A stretch of DNA of 64,000 nt, taken from positions 91,323,560 to 91,387,559 of the forward strand of contig OU015490.1 of the NCBI GenBank assembly GCA_907164885.2, read 5' to 3'. Below, piece after piece: positions 25,661 through 36,622 of this stretch; within the stretch, counting starts at the first letter, position 1; every line of letters begins with the position of its first letter. This stretch comes from Dolomedes plantarius. Lineage: Eukaryota; Arthropoda; Arachnida; Araneae; Dolomedidae. The notes under the pieces were generated by a model that did no database searches, was not told the origin of the DNA, and saw only the letters and a list, made by a program, of their open reading frames with translations. The translations under genes and the position numbers were made by a program.

Positions 25661-26012
25661 TATTGCAAGGTTGGTGGTTTGTAGTAGGATGAAAGAAGAA
25701 CCGGTTCATTTGTAGTAATTGTTTATTTGTCAAATAACAATGGTGCGTAAGGATAATACAAAACCAATAAACAAAACGCCTTTGGCCACAATATTGGAGG
25801 TGAAGTATCAGACTAAACAGGGGAACACCGGATATGTACATGTTAAAACACCTTTGTAGGCAATATTAAAAGTTAAATATGACACAAACTCGTGGAAAAT
25901 GTGATATATACATTACAAACCCTCTTTGTGCACACTATTTGACTGCCGTTTCGACGCATCCAGGGAAAGAACTTTTAGGGACAGAAGTCAATTTTTCACT
26001 TCTATTTTTAAA

Positions 26013-26510
26013 CAAACAATACAATGTGTCATTCTGAATTAACAATTCGTCAGAAACGGAGAACTTAATCTTTGATACCTCATTTATCGATTTTAGTCAA
26101 GTATGAAGGGAAAAAAAGGGATAAAACAAAAAAAAAACACCTTTTAGAAATAATACTATAGTTTTTCCCATGCAAAAAGAATAATGTACACGTACGCGGA
26201 TATTGCCAATAAAGAAACGCATTAATGAAATCACAGAATGATAGTCAAAGCAAACGATTTTTAAATTTAAAAGTTCAGTGTGATTGATAATGGTAAAATA
26301 AAAAAAGCTAGCATGCGCGCCATCTATGGGAAGAAAATTAGCTTATAATGTTTATACTTCGCTTTTTAAACAAACAATAAGATGTGTAATTATAAGTTAT
26401 CAATTCGTACGAAGCGGAGATCTTAATTTTTAAAATGGTACCTCATTTATCAATTTTGGTTAAGTATGAAGGGAGAAAAAGGGATAAAAAAAAAACACTT
26501 TTAGAAATAT
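26013..26510 (+). repeat. Pair of direct repeats (about 140 bp each)
   Basis: 26013-26157 and 26376-26510 share an ordered series of blocks, including TACCTCATTTATCRATTTT, AAGTATGAAGGGA and AAAGGGATAAAA. They lie just upstream of the Helitron-like start at 26521. Confidence 0.6.
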
Positions 26511-26520
26511 AATATATGTA

Positions 26521-28612
26521 TCTATATAAATAAAGCAGAGTGTCTCTATGTATGTATGTATGTATGTAACGTATACAAATCTACATTTCTTGACGAATCT
26601 AATTGAAACTTCGTATACTTATGTTTTGAAGCCTGGAGATAATTCTAATATAAGTTTGGAAGCTTTAAAATGCTTATATATAAATACAGTTTTTAAATAA
26701 TATTTCATCTCAAGCCGTTGGAATCAATCATTCATTAAAACTGCGCATGCGCACCTGGATGTTACAAGGTAAATAAACGCATTGAATATTGTTAATTAGT
26801 AGTTGTTTGGTGTTATTTAAAGTTAATTTTTCTTACATTACTCCTTTTATTTTATTTTCATTAATCCTTTTTTACTTGGTTAATTTTCAATATACGGATT
26901 ACCGTTGAACTCTTTACTGTTGAAACCCCTATGTGATTATTTACTTTCTGAAATTTGGTTATTAGGTATTTTACATATTGTGTTTGTACTTCAGAATGTT
27001 TAGTATACTGTATTTTATATTGTTCTTAATTTTATAATTCACGATGTACTGTTAAAAGCATAAAAATTAGTATATCTTAACTAAAAATAATCGGTCTAAA
27101 CTTAAGCACAGTTTTGCGATTTATTTACGGTTAACTATGTGTTTAGCTATTCAATTTGTTTGTTTTAAAAAATGATTTTTTAAAGGTGTTTTTGGTGTTT
27201 TATGGTAAAATAGAACTTAAAAATTAAAAAAAGGAACAAAAACTTACCTGTAAATAGCATACTTTTTTTATAAATTGGTCAATTTGAAGTAATTTTTATT
27301 GAAATTTAGCTAAAACGCCTATCACTCTCCACAAAATTCTAATGCTAATATTTTAATTTCCTTCTCACATATGATACATATGACAGTTATCTTCAAAATG
27401 GCCTACAATCTAAGAGAAAATTTTAAAATGCAAAAATAATACACACAATTTTATGTTCTAATATGGAAATTTTCCCCGATTCGTCATTCCTTTCCTTATA
27501 AAAAATCCCAAAATAAAAAAAACTACAATTATATCACAGAAATATTGCTAAGAGTTGTGGACAGAAGCATAAATAAAAAGAATATTCAAATAAAGTAGTG
27601 CTATTTTACCCTAAAAGACCAAAAAAATCTTTAAAAAATTATTTTTTTTGAAAAATTGACTCCGAACGTAGAATATTAATCTGAAATTTAGCTAAAACGT
27701 CTATCACTCTCCACAAAATCCTAATGCTAATATTTTAATTTCCTTCTTACACATGATACATATGACAGTTATCTTCAGAATGGCCTACAATCTAAGAGAA
27801 AATTTTAAAATGCAAAAATAATACACGCAATTTTATGTTCTAATATGAAAATTTTCCCCAATTCGTCATTCCTTTCCTTATAAAAACAGCCCAAAATAAA
27901 AAACTACAATTATATCGCAGAAACATTGCAAAGAATTGTAGACAGGAGCATAAAAAGAAAGAATATTCAAATAAAGTAACTAAATTAAACAAAATATGAC
28001 AGATAGTTCAAATTCCACTTCACTATCCCATTGAAATAATATTTAATGGAATAATAACTATTAATTTATGAAAAATTAGAAAATTAACTAAATGTAAAAT
28101 AGAAAAGAAAATAAAACAATTATATTTCACTGCCCTTCAAAAATATCCAATTATAACACAATTTCCTTAGCAATACAAAAACAAACAAAAGTGAAAACAG
28201 TATGGGACTATCACAGAAATATTCCACAGTTTTAACAGTAATCCGTATATTGGGAATTAACCCAGTAGGAAAGGATTAATGAAAAAAAGAAAACTGAAAG
28301 AGTAATATTAGAAAATTAACTTTAAATAACTACGAAATAACAAATCCATGCGTTCACTTACCTTGGACATCTAGAATTAACATATAGTGGGTGCGCATGC
28401 GCAGTTCTTATGAATGATTGATTACATCGTCTGGAGATGAAATATTATTTAAAAACTGTATTTATTTAGAATTATTTTAAAGCTTCCAAACTTATCTTAG
28501 AATTATCTTAAGGCTTCAAAACATAAGTATACCAAGTTTCAACCAGATTCGTCAAGAAATGTAGATTTGTATACGTTACATACGTACATAGACACTTTGC
28601 TTTATTTATATA
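26521..28612. repeat. Inverted repeat pair (about 390-bp arms)
   Basis: 26521-26910 matches the reverse complement of 28243-28612 with scattered differences, including TAAATAAAGC, AACGTATACAAATCTACATT, CGCATGCGCA and AATATACGGATTAC blocks. A smaller inverted pair is nested inside (27168-27215 with 27599-27648). The outermost bases of the right arm (GA of TC) were separated from it by the pogo-derived insertion and lie at 29762-29763. Confidence 0.8.
27292..27985 (+). repeat. Direct repeat pair, about 305 bp
   Basis: 27292-27600 and 27679-27985 are highly similar (start GAAATTTAGCTAAAACG, end GAATATTCAAATAAAGTA). Spacing is 78 bp. Non-coding; it looks like a local segmental duplication inside the Helitron-like region. 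Confidence 0.85.
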
Positions 28613-29759
28613 CAGTAACCACCGCTTATAGTGATCAGTGGTTATAAGAATCAACCGTTTATAAGAATCAATATCGCAAAAACAAAAACAAATGTATTAT
28701 TTCCATGTTAAAATTTCCGCTTTAAAGAATCAATCCACCGGTTATAAGAATCAGTTTGCAATCTTCGTCTTTCTTTCATTTTTCCAAAAAATGCCACTTG
28801 AACTCTCAAAAGGTACGAAATTCTTTCTTAAGTTTTTGAAAAGAAAGATTGATAAAACTTTGGAAAACAGTCGTAAAATACATTCCTTTACATAACACTT
28901 TACATAACTTCCCTACATAACATAAGAGTTTCTCCTTATACATTTTTGCTAAACACTGTCTTATTAGCTTTACCCAGGGGCATCTAACCCGCCCGGGTCC
29001 GATTTCGCTTTTCTCCAGACAGGCACTCCTTTTTTCCCACCACTTACTTGCTGGTTGCGGATTTCTGGACCCTGAAACACATAAATCTTCCGCGAAGTGT
29101 CCACCATCACTTGCGCAAACGGGACAGTGGATTCAGCACTTCAAACCGTGAAACGTAAACGGATCCATTTTGCTGAATCAGATGAACCAGATGCTGAATC
29201 AAACGTTTCACGGTTTGATTCAGAATCAAACCGTGAAACGTAAGCTATAAAGTGAATCTTCCTCTGAGACTGTAGTAAGCATACGTCGCTAGTATTCACT
29301 TTAGTTTTCTAACAAAATTGCCAGTTAGTGTTAGAACTTTTTGATAGTGGAATTCAAATATGATAAAAACAAGGAAAACTCTTAGTTTTTCTGAAAAACA
29401 GAACTTGTTAATTAGATATGATGCTCTTCCAAAGTGTAGTCAAAGAGAAGCTGCCTCTTGTTGATTTTATAATCATGTGTTGTTACTTATAGGTCTAGAA
29501 ATTGAGTTATAGTATTTGTTTAGAAATTAAGTATTTTTTAAATTATAAAAAATAATTTTAATAAATGATAAATAACGTAAATTAAAGAGTATTTAATGGT
29601 AAATTATGTATATATGTGCCTGTGTGTTTATATATATGTACAAGTATATATTTGTGTATGTGTGCCTGTCCAAAGGGAAGTTTCGGTTATAAGAATCAAC
29701 CGCTTATAAGAATCAAAAACAGTAATAACAAACGTGATTCTTATAAGCGGAAATCACTG
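28613..29759 (+). mobile_element. Pogo-derived non-autonomous element, copy 2
   Basis: Nearly identical in order and sequence to 4506-5617, with the same ends and TA flanks (28611-28612 and 29760-29761). It carries one extra TTATAAGAATCA unit near the right end and a small duplication at about 28887-28920. It is inserted exactly into the TA of the TCTATATAAATAAAG terminus of the inverted Helitron-like 5' end, and is therefore younger than that structure. Unlike copy 1 it is not flanked by long TA arrays. Confidence 0.9.
29360..29464 (+). pseudogene. Tigger-type transposase HTH stub, copy 2
   Basis: The same 34-codon frame as at 5235-5339, ending at the same TGA. The shared early stop indicates that this family spread as a truncated element. 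Confidence 0.7.
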
Positions 29760-29763
29760 TAGA

Positions 29764-30429
29764 TAGATATATGTTTTGCCCCGTAAAATAAAAATATATT
29801 TATTGTATTATTTTAGTCCTTTTTGTTAAAAAAATATGTTAAAAGCTGAATGCTTCCAAGGAAATATATTTTTAAAAATATTAATATGTTTACATTCGAA
29901 TCCTTTTAAGTTAGATTCTCCTCATGGTTCCAATTCTTTAGAAATGTGTCCAACTTATAGATTTCGTTATGCATTATTGGTACTATAGCTTTTTGCAGTA
30001 AATGTCTTGAACTCTGAACAATATCCACCCTCCTGGAAATAATATTTAATATGTAATAACTATTTTTTTACATTATAATATACCTATCTGGTTTAATATT
30101 GTCAAATGATTAACATATTTCATTTTAATGTAACTAAATATAGTCTAATTTTTTATATTATTAGTTTCACTTTTCATTTACTTAAATTCAAGTTGAATAC
30201 ATTTAAAATTAATGCATCTTCCCCTCAAAAAAGCAGAGAATATAATAAACAAACTGAAAAACTTTGCTCACCATATTTATATATATAATAAAAAAACACC
30301 TTAATTTACCAATAAATATTTTTATGTGCTATGAAAGCAATATTTTTTTGTGTTAATTTGATTTTAAAAAGACTCATGTTTTTTAATTTCTTTCATTAAA
30401 AAAATTAATAGCCTACCTTGATATAAAAA
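29764..30429. other. AT-rich interior, nothing recognised
   Basis: Sequence between the pogo-derived element and the hAT remnant; no gene or repeat recognised. Confidence 0.35.
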
Positions 30430-31215
30430 GCAATGCGGAAAAGAAAAAAAATGGACCATGTTCTGCAAATCATCTTCAAAATGGTCAATTTTATGAAGGA
30501 TTGGGGATTTATTCATAGCCAGTTTCAGGAATTTCTTAAAAGCTTGGATGCTGAATATGGCAATACTTTTAAGAAATAAGGTAGCTCAGTGGAGAAAATA
30601 TTAAAAAGGTTTTATAGCCTACTTGATGATATCAAATTGTTTATGACATTGAAAAGTAATCTGTGCCAGAACTTTATGATAACTGGCTTGCAGATTTTGA
30701 TAGATCTGAATGCCCATTTAAATGACTTAAACACCCGTCACTTCATGGATTTTACTTCAGAGCAAAATCCATGAAGTTGAAATTATGGCAAGCCAAATTA
30801 AATGTTAAAAAATTTTTGCGTTTCGAGACGCTCACCAAGCACAATTCTAAAAATGTTACAAAATACGCAGCCCTACTTTCCGATTTAGTACAAGAATTTA
30901 AAATTGATTTCAGGACTTTGGGAAAAATAAACAATTTTTTTTTTTGCATGTTTTCTACTCTATTTACAGTCGATATAGATATAATGCTAGCAAATTGTCA
31001 AATGGAATGCATAGAGTTGCAATCTGACATCTAACTTAAAGAGAAATTCAATCGAGTCTCTTTGTTGTACTCATAAATCATACCTGCCCAGATATAAATA
31101 TCCTTCACTGCATAGTTAAGCGTTATTCTGGTCATCAACGTTTGGAAGCACGTACATCTGTGAACAACTATTTTTAAGAGTGAAGCACACTAAGAGTCAA
31201 ATTAGAACCAAAATT
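30430..31215 (+). pseudogene. hAT transposase C-terminal half (GTF2IRD2/ZBED-like), degraded
   Basis: Across two frames the translation shows the order expected for the C-terminal half of hAT transposases of the kind domesticated as GTF2IRD2 and ZBED proteins: HSQFQEFLKSLDAEYG, then KILKRFYSLLDDIKLFM, LIDLNAHLNDLN, KLKLWQAKL, then LANCQMECIELQSD, and finally the hATC dimerisation signature TFGSTYICEQLF (about 31138-31173). There are stops near 30577 and 30771, and others after 31032, and the WxxR-type segment before KILKRF is damaged, so it is a pseudogene. It lies inside the Helitron-like region; whether it was captured by it or inserted earlier is not known. The tandem array that follows appears to contain its last coding segment. 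Confidence 0.75.
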
Positions 31216-31339
31216 TATTCGTTGTTTTTTAGTATTGATGTGTATGACATTTCCCATCCCTTTTTTATACTATGTTATTTATACTGTGTTTAATTTTTCA
31301 TGCAGAGTTCACAACGCAAAAGACAATTTGACATTTTTA

Positions 31340-33190
31340 CTTTTCAGCTTTTAGTGATGAAAGGCTGAATCTATCTAAATTCTGAGATGTGTATAACATT
31401 TCACGTTTTTTTTCCCTATGTTATTTATACTGTGTTTAGTTTTTAAGTTGACTTTGGTTAACAAACATTCATATTGAACCCCGAATCAAGAAACGAGAAA
31501 CATAGTTTATGAAGGCACTTGAGATAATATTTGGATCAGTTTAATTGAACAGAGATTTATATGGAGTTTAATAAGGACAGGATGTTTCTATTATTGTACA
31601 GAATCTTGCATTTATGGTGCGTGTAGCCCAAACTGCAGATTTCTGTTAATTTTTTCATCAGTCAGTGCCTTTAACCAATACTTTAATACTTTATTTATAT
31701 ATTTTTTTGGCTACAGAATCCTGCATTTATGGAGGTATTTATATGGACAATTAGACATTTTTACTTTTAAGCTTTTAGTGATTTATTATAAATGTATATA
31801 TTTTATGATATTTATACTGTTATTAAATCTATGTTATTTATACTGTGTTTAGTTTTTAAATTAATTTTTGTTAACAAACATTAGACAATTTGACATTTTT
31901 AATTTAATCTTGAAAAATGAAAGGCTGAATCTACTAAAATTCTGAGATGTGTATAACATTTCACATGTTTTTTTTTTAATGTTATTTATGTTGTGTATAC
32001 TTTTTTAATCAATTTTGTTTAACAAACATTCGACAAAATGACATTTTTACTTTTCAGCTTTACTTTTTAAAACTCTTAACTTTCCAAGACACAATTTGAC
32101 ATTTTTTCCTTTTCAGCTTTTAGTGGTTATTATAAATGTATATATTTTATGTTTTACTTTTCAGCTTCTTTTGCTCCAAAGATGAAAGGTTAAATCTAGA
32201 TGAATTCTGAGGAGTTAATTACAAATTTATATATTTTTATATTGGATTTTTTTTTATTATTTGGGTGTATAACATTTCACTTGCTTATTTTTCTATGTTA
32301 TTTATACTGTGTTTAGTTTTTAAATTGATTTTCGTTAACAAACATTCGACAAATTTACATTTTTACATTTCAGCTTTACTTTCCAAAACACAATTTGACA
32401 TTTTTCCTTTTCAGCTTTTAGTGGTTTATTATAAATGTATGTATATTTTATGTTTTACTTATCAGCTTCTTTTGCTCCAAAGATTGAAGGTTAAATTTTA
32501 GTAAATTGTTTAGATTTTAAATTGATTTTGGTTAACAAACATTCCACAATTTGACATTTTTACTTTACAGCTTTTAGTGGTAAAATGATGAAAGACTGCA
32601 TCTACCAATATACTGAGATATGTATAACATTTCACATGCTTTTTTTTGGGGCTATGTAATTTATACTGTGTTAAGTTTTTAAATTGATTTTGGTTAACAA
32701 ACATTCCACAATTTGACATTTTTACTTTACAGCTTTTAGTGGTACAATGATGAAAGACTGCATTTACTAAAATACTGAGATATGTATAACATTTCACATG
32801 TTTTTTTTTTGGCTATGTAATTTATACTGTGTTAAGTTTTTAAATTGATTTTGGTTAACAAACATTCCACAATTTGACATTTTTTCTTTACAGCTTTTAG
32901 TGGTACAATGATGAAAGACTGCATCTACCAAAATACTGAGATATGTATAACATTTCACTTTTTTTTTGGGGGGGGGGCTATGTAATTTATACTGTGTTAA
33001 GTTTTAAAATTGATTTTGGTTAACAAACATTCCACAATTTGACATTTTTTCTTTACAGCTTTTAGTGGTACAATGATGAAAGACTGCATCTACCACAATA
33101 CTGAGATATGTATAACATTTCACATGCTTTTTTTTTGGCTATGTAATTTATACTGTGTTAAGTTTTTAAATTGATTTTGGTTAACAAACC
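31340..33190 (+). repeat. Tandem array, unit about 162 bp, containing an exon-like segment
   Basis: The anchor GGTTAACAAACATTC recurs with spacings of 162, 161, 165 and 161 bp in the last five units (starts near 32531, 32693, 32854, 33019, 33180); older, shorter or diverged units run back to about 31340. Each unit contains TTGACATTTTTNCTTTNCAG followed by CTTTTAGTGGTACAATGATG or, in the oldest unit, CTTTTAGTGATGAAAGGCTG. In that oldest unit the segment translates as FSDERLNLSKF, plausible for the end of the hAT protein just upstream and preceded by a splice-acceptor-like TTTTCAG. So the array seems to have amplified the last intron-exon junction of the hAT gene. Confidence 0.8.
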
Positions 33191-33227
33191 TTCTTAAAAT
33201 TCCGGGCAACGCCGGGTACTTCAGCTA

Positions 33228-33228
<1 letters not shown>

Positions 33229-33289
<61 letters not shown>
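33229..33289. repeat. (TA)n microsatellite
   Basis: About 60 bp of TA repeats directly after the Helitron-like CTAG terminus. Confidence 0.95.
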
Positions 33290-33297
<8 letters not shown>

Positions 33298-33363
33298 GCA
33301 TAAAGATTTGAATTTTTTTTCTGCACGGATAATCCGCACACGGATAATCGAGAGTACACTGTA

Positions 33364-35138
33364 TATGTATGAATGCAGAACGCCTGATATTAGAAACAGA
33401 ATAAAAGAAGTTTTATTAGAATCGGGGTTAAGGGTTACCGAGTTACGGTATCTGTCTACATTGAAATGGCTATTTCGGTGCAAAATTTCGATTTTTTTTT
33501 TAATATTACTCTCTTTCAAAGACAAATCTTTTAGGATTCTAAAACAGCTTTACTTTATTCGTACGATCATTGGATGAGAACTATAATGGCCAATTTAATA
33601 AACCGAAAGAGATATTAAAAGACAGGAAGTGGCATCATCTTTGAATGTATTTTCTAGAAAATTCATTTTTCAGCTACTTTTGTAAACGAGAAAGCTAATC
33701 ATTTAAAAAGTTTTCATTAAATTTTAATGAAATTTCGCAATACTGTTTTAGATATTACTAACTATGTTTTGACCGAAAAGCTAAACTATATGTGTTATTT
33801 TAATCATTCTACAGGTACCTGCATTATAAATAAAAAGATAATAATAATAAAAAAAATCGGTGTTTTTTTACTTTTTTTGGTATATTTCAGTGATTTTGGG
33901 AAAAATTGTAAAACTTTTAGTTCAGAACACAGGTAATTGTCTCAGCAGTATATAGTAAAAGGAAATTAAAATATATTGAGTTGAATTGGGTATAGGGTCT
34001 ATGGCGTAAGCATTCAATTGTACTAAAAATTTATTAATGCGTTCCCTCTATTTTAAAAAGTTATGAAATTTTTATCGAAATTATATTTGTTTTCATGATT
34101 CTACATCCCATTTGAACAAAAAATACATGTATTTAATCAGTAATGTATATTTTTGAAAAAAAGGCAGATACCTTAAGAGGTATTTTCATATACAATTCAT
34201 ACTCTGATTAATTAGTGAGGGTAGAAAAATCATGGAAGGGCCATTTCAAATTTCACTGCCGTCATCTGTTAGAAGAAGGAATCCTTTCATAAGACTAAAA
34301 TATTTTATTTATGAAAATAAAAGGGGGGTTGCTAACACAGTGTGACTCTATGTGGCTCTAAACTGGGGAAAGATAAAGAGACTATTCAAATAATCTTGAA
34401 AACTGACAAATTAACAAAAAAATTGTCGTCAAAAGCTTTCTTTGATGAATAGAGTACATGTTATTACAATAAGGAATAATTCATTCAAGTTTCTGAATTA
34501 TACATAATACGAAAAAATAGAAATCTGTGAAATTAGGGCAGATGTTGATAAGTCATTTTTTCATGTTTTCGGCAAATTAAAAAAGTAACTTTTGTTGTGA
34601 AATATAAAATCGCTCAATTAAGTTTTTCAATCAAATTATTCTTTAGTTAATATACTCATATTCAACTTCAAGCATATGGCTGATCTTCAATGAAAAATTT
34701 CAATTAGGGACGAAAATATTCAATTAGGGACCAAGTATTACCTCTTTTATACATAACAGCATTTGCCAACACGAATAACTTAGTATTATTTCATAATTCC
34801 ACTATCAGCTTTTGCCACATTAAAGAACCAATTTTAAGTGTGACATACCAACTTAAAACATAAAATTGAATTTTTCGGACATATCAACATCTGCCATAAC
34901 GCCACAGAAATAGTGAATTAAATTATCTCAGGATAAACCTTTATTTCGAAGAAATTTTGTCATAGTCTGAATTCTCCGTAACCAATAACGAGTGGGTCAC
35001 CAAATCAATGTATGGAGAATATTTTTCAGTAAATTGAGATTAAAGAACAATTACAATCAAAGTAAAAAGGAAGTTTGAGAAACCTACCTAATAATTTTGG
35101 TTCAAAAATTATTTGACCAACATCCTTTTAATTTATAT
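33364..35138. other. Intergenic with one old dispersed repeat
   Basis: About 1.8 kb without supported genes. 34225-34510 is the second copy of the old repeat seen at 10270-10530. Open frames at 33296-33577 and 33727-33936 have no recognisable domains. Confidence 0.4.
34225..34510 (+). repeat. Old dispersed repeat, copy 2
   Basis: Diverged relative of 10270-10530; the shared blocks include TATGTGGCTCTAA and GCCGTCATCTGT-like sequence. Confidence 0.45.
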
Positions 35139-35140
35139 AA

Positions 35141-35812
35141 AGTGGTACCTCGATACTCGTCGTCAATTGGTTCCAGAAGGCCCGACGAGTATCGAACGAA
35201 TTTTCCTCATAAAGAGTAATGTAAATTAAAATAATTCGTTCATGGAAATCAGAAATTTCTCATTTTACTGGGAAATTTATAAATTGGTTGCATTGTTTTT
35301 TTTACACAAAATCTTTAATAGACAGATATAATTTAAAACGATAATTAGATAAAATAAAATAAAATTTATCTTCACTCAACCTGTACTGAAAGAAGTTGAC
35401 GGCTTAATGGGTTAGTGGCGGAGTAGAGGAGGAGAGGGGTTACTGCTTGGAAGGGAAGTCTCCTTCCAATAAAACATCAGGCGCTTGCACATGGATTTTC
35501 TCTCTTTTCTGTCTTTTAACACCTCCGATTCCTGGTGTAGACTTGGATTTAGGGATTTTCCCAATAAACCTATCAAGAGAAACTTGCTTCTGCCTACGTT
35601 TCAAAATGTTTCCGAAATGAGACACTGTTTGATCTATAAACAAGTCCATATTTCGGCTTGCTAGAGCTTTGTCAGGGTGATGCTTTTGGACAAAGTTTTG
35701 TAACTCAACGCATTTAGAAAACATTTCAACATCTATGACGAACAAACGTCGAGAACCGAGGTATGAGTGTAAATGTAATTCCTCAGTAGTATCGCAAGCC
35801 ACAAGTTATAAT
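35141..35812 (-). mobile_element. Tigger-like element, one end plus transposase tail
   Basis: The end at 35141 reads AGTGGTACCTCGATACTCGT, a pogo-type terminus whose first C has mutated; the motif CGACGAGTATCGAA follows 40 bp inside. The transposase C-terminus is on the minus strand at 35440-35802. The other half of the element is missing; it is cut off by the Helitron-like element beginning at about 35814. Confidence 0.7.
35440..35802 (-). pseudogene. Tigger transposase C-terminal fragment
   Basis: The minus-strand frame of 120 codons contains LQNFVQKHHPDKALASRNMD followed by SHFGNILKRRQKQVSLDRFI. Such a HHPDKA ... SHF..ILKRRQKQ.SLDRF arrangement is characteristic of the C-terminal tail of Tigger-1-like transposases. 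It ends in a lysine-rich region and a natural-looking stop, and the N-terminal DNA-binding and DDE domains are absent because the element is truncated. It belongs to a different Tigger subfamily from the gene at 23875, whose tail does not match. Confidence 0.75.
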
Positions 35813-35813
35813 T

Positions 35814-36436
35814 TGCATTTATAAAACAGTTCCGTAACTGACTGGCTGACTGACATATAACGCACAGACCAAACCGCTGGATGTAAAGGGCTGAAATTTT
35901 GCAAGGCGATTCTTCTTATAGTGTAGAGGTGCAATAAGAAAGATTTTTGAGAAATTCTTTTCAGATTTTTTTAAATTAAATTTTTAAGCTGTCTTTGTAA
36001 CATTCTTTAAAGTTTGCATTTAAAATAAAAATCTAAGTGTTATAAAATTTATATCACGAGAAAGATCCTAAAAATACCTTTAAAATGAAATCTTTTTCGA
36101 ATCTTTACCTCCATTTTCTGATTTTTGGTGAATTTTTAAAGATTAAATTTTAGAATTTAATTTATTAAATGCTGATCACGTGGTTTCTTTTCTTTTACTT
36201 TAAACTAATTTTGCGTCACGTGCATAACAACGATATAAATTGACATTTTTTTTCTTTTTAATGCGGAAGACGATTGGACATTATCCAAAAAAATATAAAA
36301 TACAGTAAAAGAACTGTTCCTCAATCTGTACTATATTATTTTACTATATTCTTTAATATGTTCTATTAGATTTAATTTGAATATTTTCTTCTACATTATT
36401 TTGTCTGTAAAAATATCCTTTCCGATTTTTTTATAA

Positions 36437-36489
<53 letters not shown>

Positions 36490-36622
36490 TAATTGCATAC
36501 ATTGACCGTTGTACTTATTATAAATATATATTTTTTTGTTGTTTTTTTGGCATTAACTGCATACATTTACCGTTGTATTTAATTTGAATACACTCCGTAG
36601 CGAAGCCCGGGTATTAGTAGCT
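35814..36622 (+). mobile_element. Non-autonomous Helitron-like element, plus strand
   Basis: A diverged reverse-complement copy of 6091-6825: the 5' side has TTATAAAACAGTTCCGTAAC then GACTGGCTGACTGACATATA; the 3' side has CGTAGCGAAGCCCGGGTATT. It contains a TA microsatellite (36437-36483) and a duplicated GGCATTAAYTGCATACAT block near the 3' end. Both termini are eroded compared with the other copy. It cuts off the Tigger fragment to its left. Confidence 0.65.

Larger units (their letters stand above)
26521..33228 (+). mobile_element. Helitron/Helentron-like composite (boundaries tentative)
   Basis: The left boundary reads TCTATATAAATAAAG after an A, followed by a GTATGTAT tract, like the 5' end of Helitrons. 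The right boundary reads CCGGGCAACGCCGGGTAC then TTCAGCTAG followed by T in a TA array, with a short CCGG-based stem before CTAG, like a Helitron 3' end. A minisatellite sits directly before the 3' end, as in DINE/Helentron-type elements. No Rep/helicase coding region is seen. An inverted second 5' end at 28243-28612 means the two ends may come from different insertions. Confidence 0.45.
24997..33361. mobile_element. Pogo-like element split by nested insertions
   Basis: The left end at 24997 starts CAGTGCCCTCCCAATTATCC; the right end at 33361, in reverse complement, starts CAGTGTACTCTCGATTATCC. They match at 16 of 20 positions and both are flanked by TA. They are 8.4 kb apart. Between them lie a pogo-like transposase tail (25152-25337, minus), Helitron-like ends, the pogo-derived element at 28613, a hAT remnant and a tandem array. 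I infer one original pogo-like element opened up by later insertions; the alternative is two separate members of one MITE family. Confidence 0.5.

Noticed and set aside
31340..33190. Minus-strand repetitive frame (32510-32797) as a repeat protein
   Set aside because: The frame simply runs through two units of the 162-bp DNA array on the strand opposite to the exon-like segment; other units do not keep it open.
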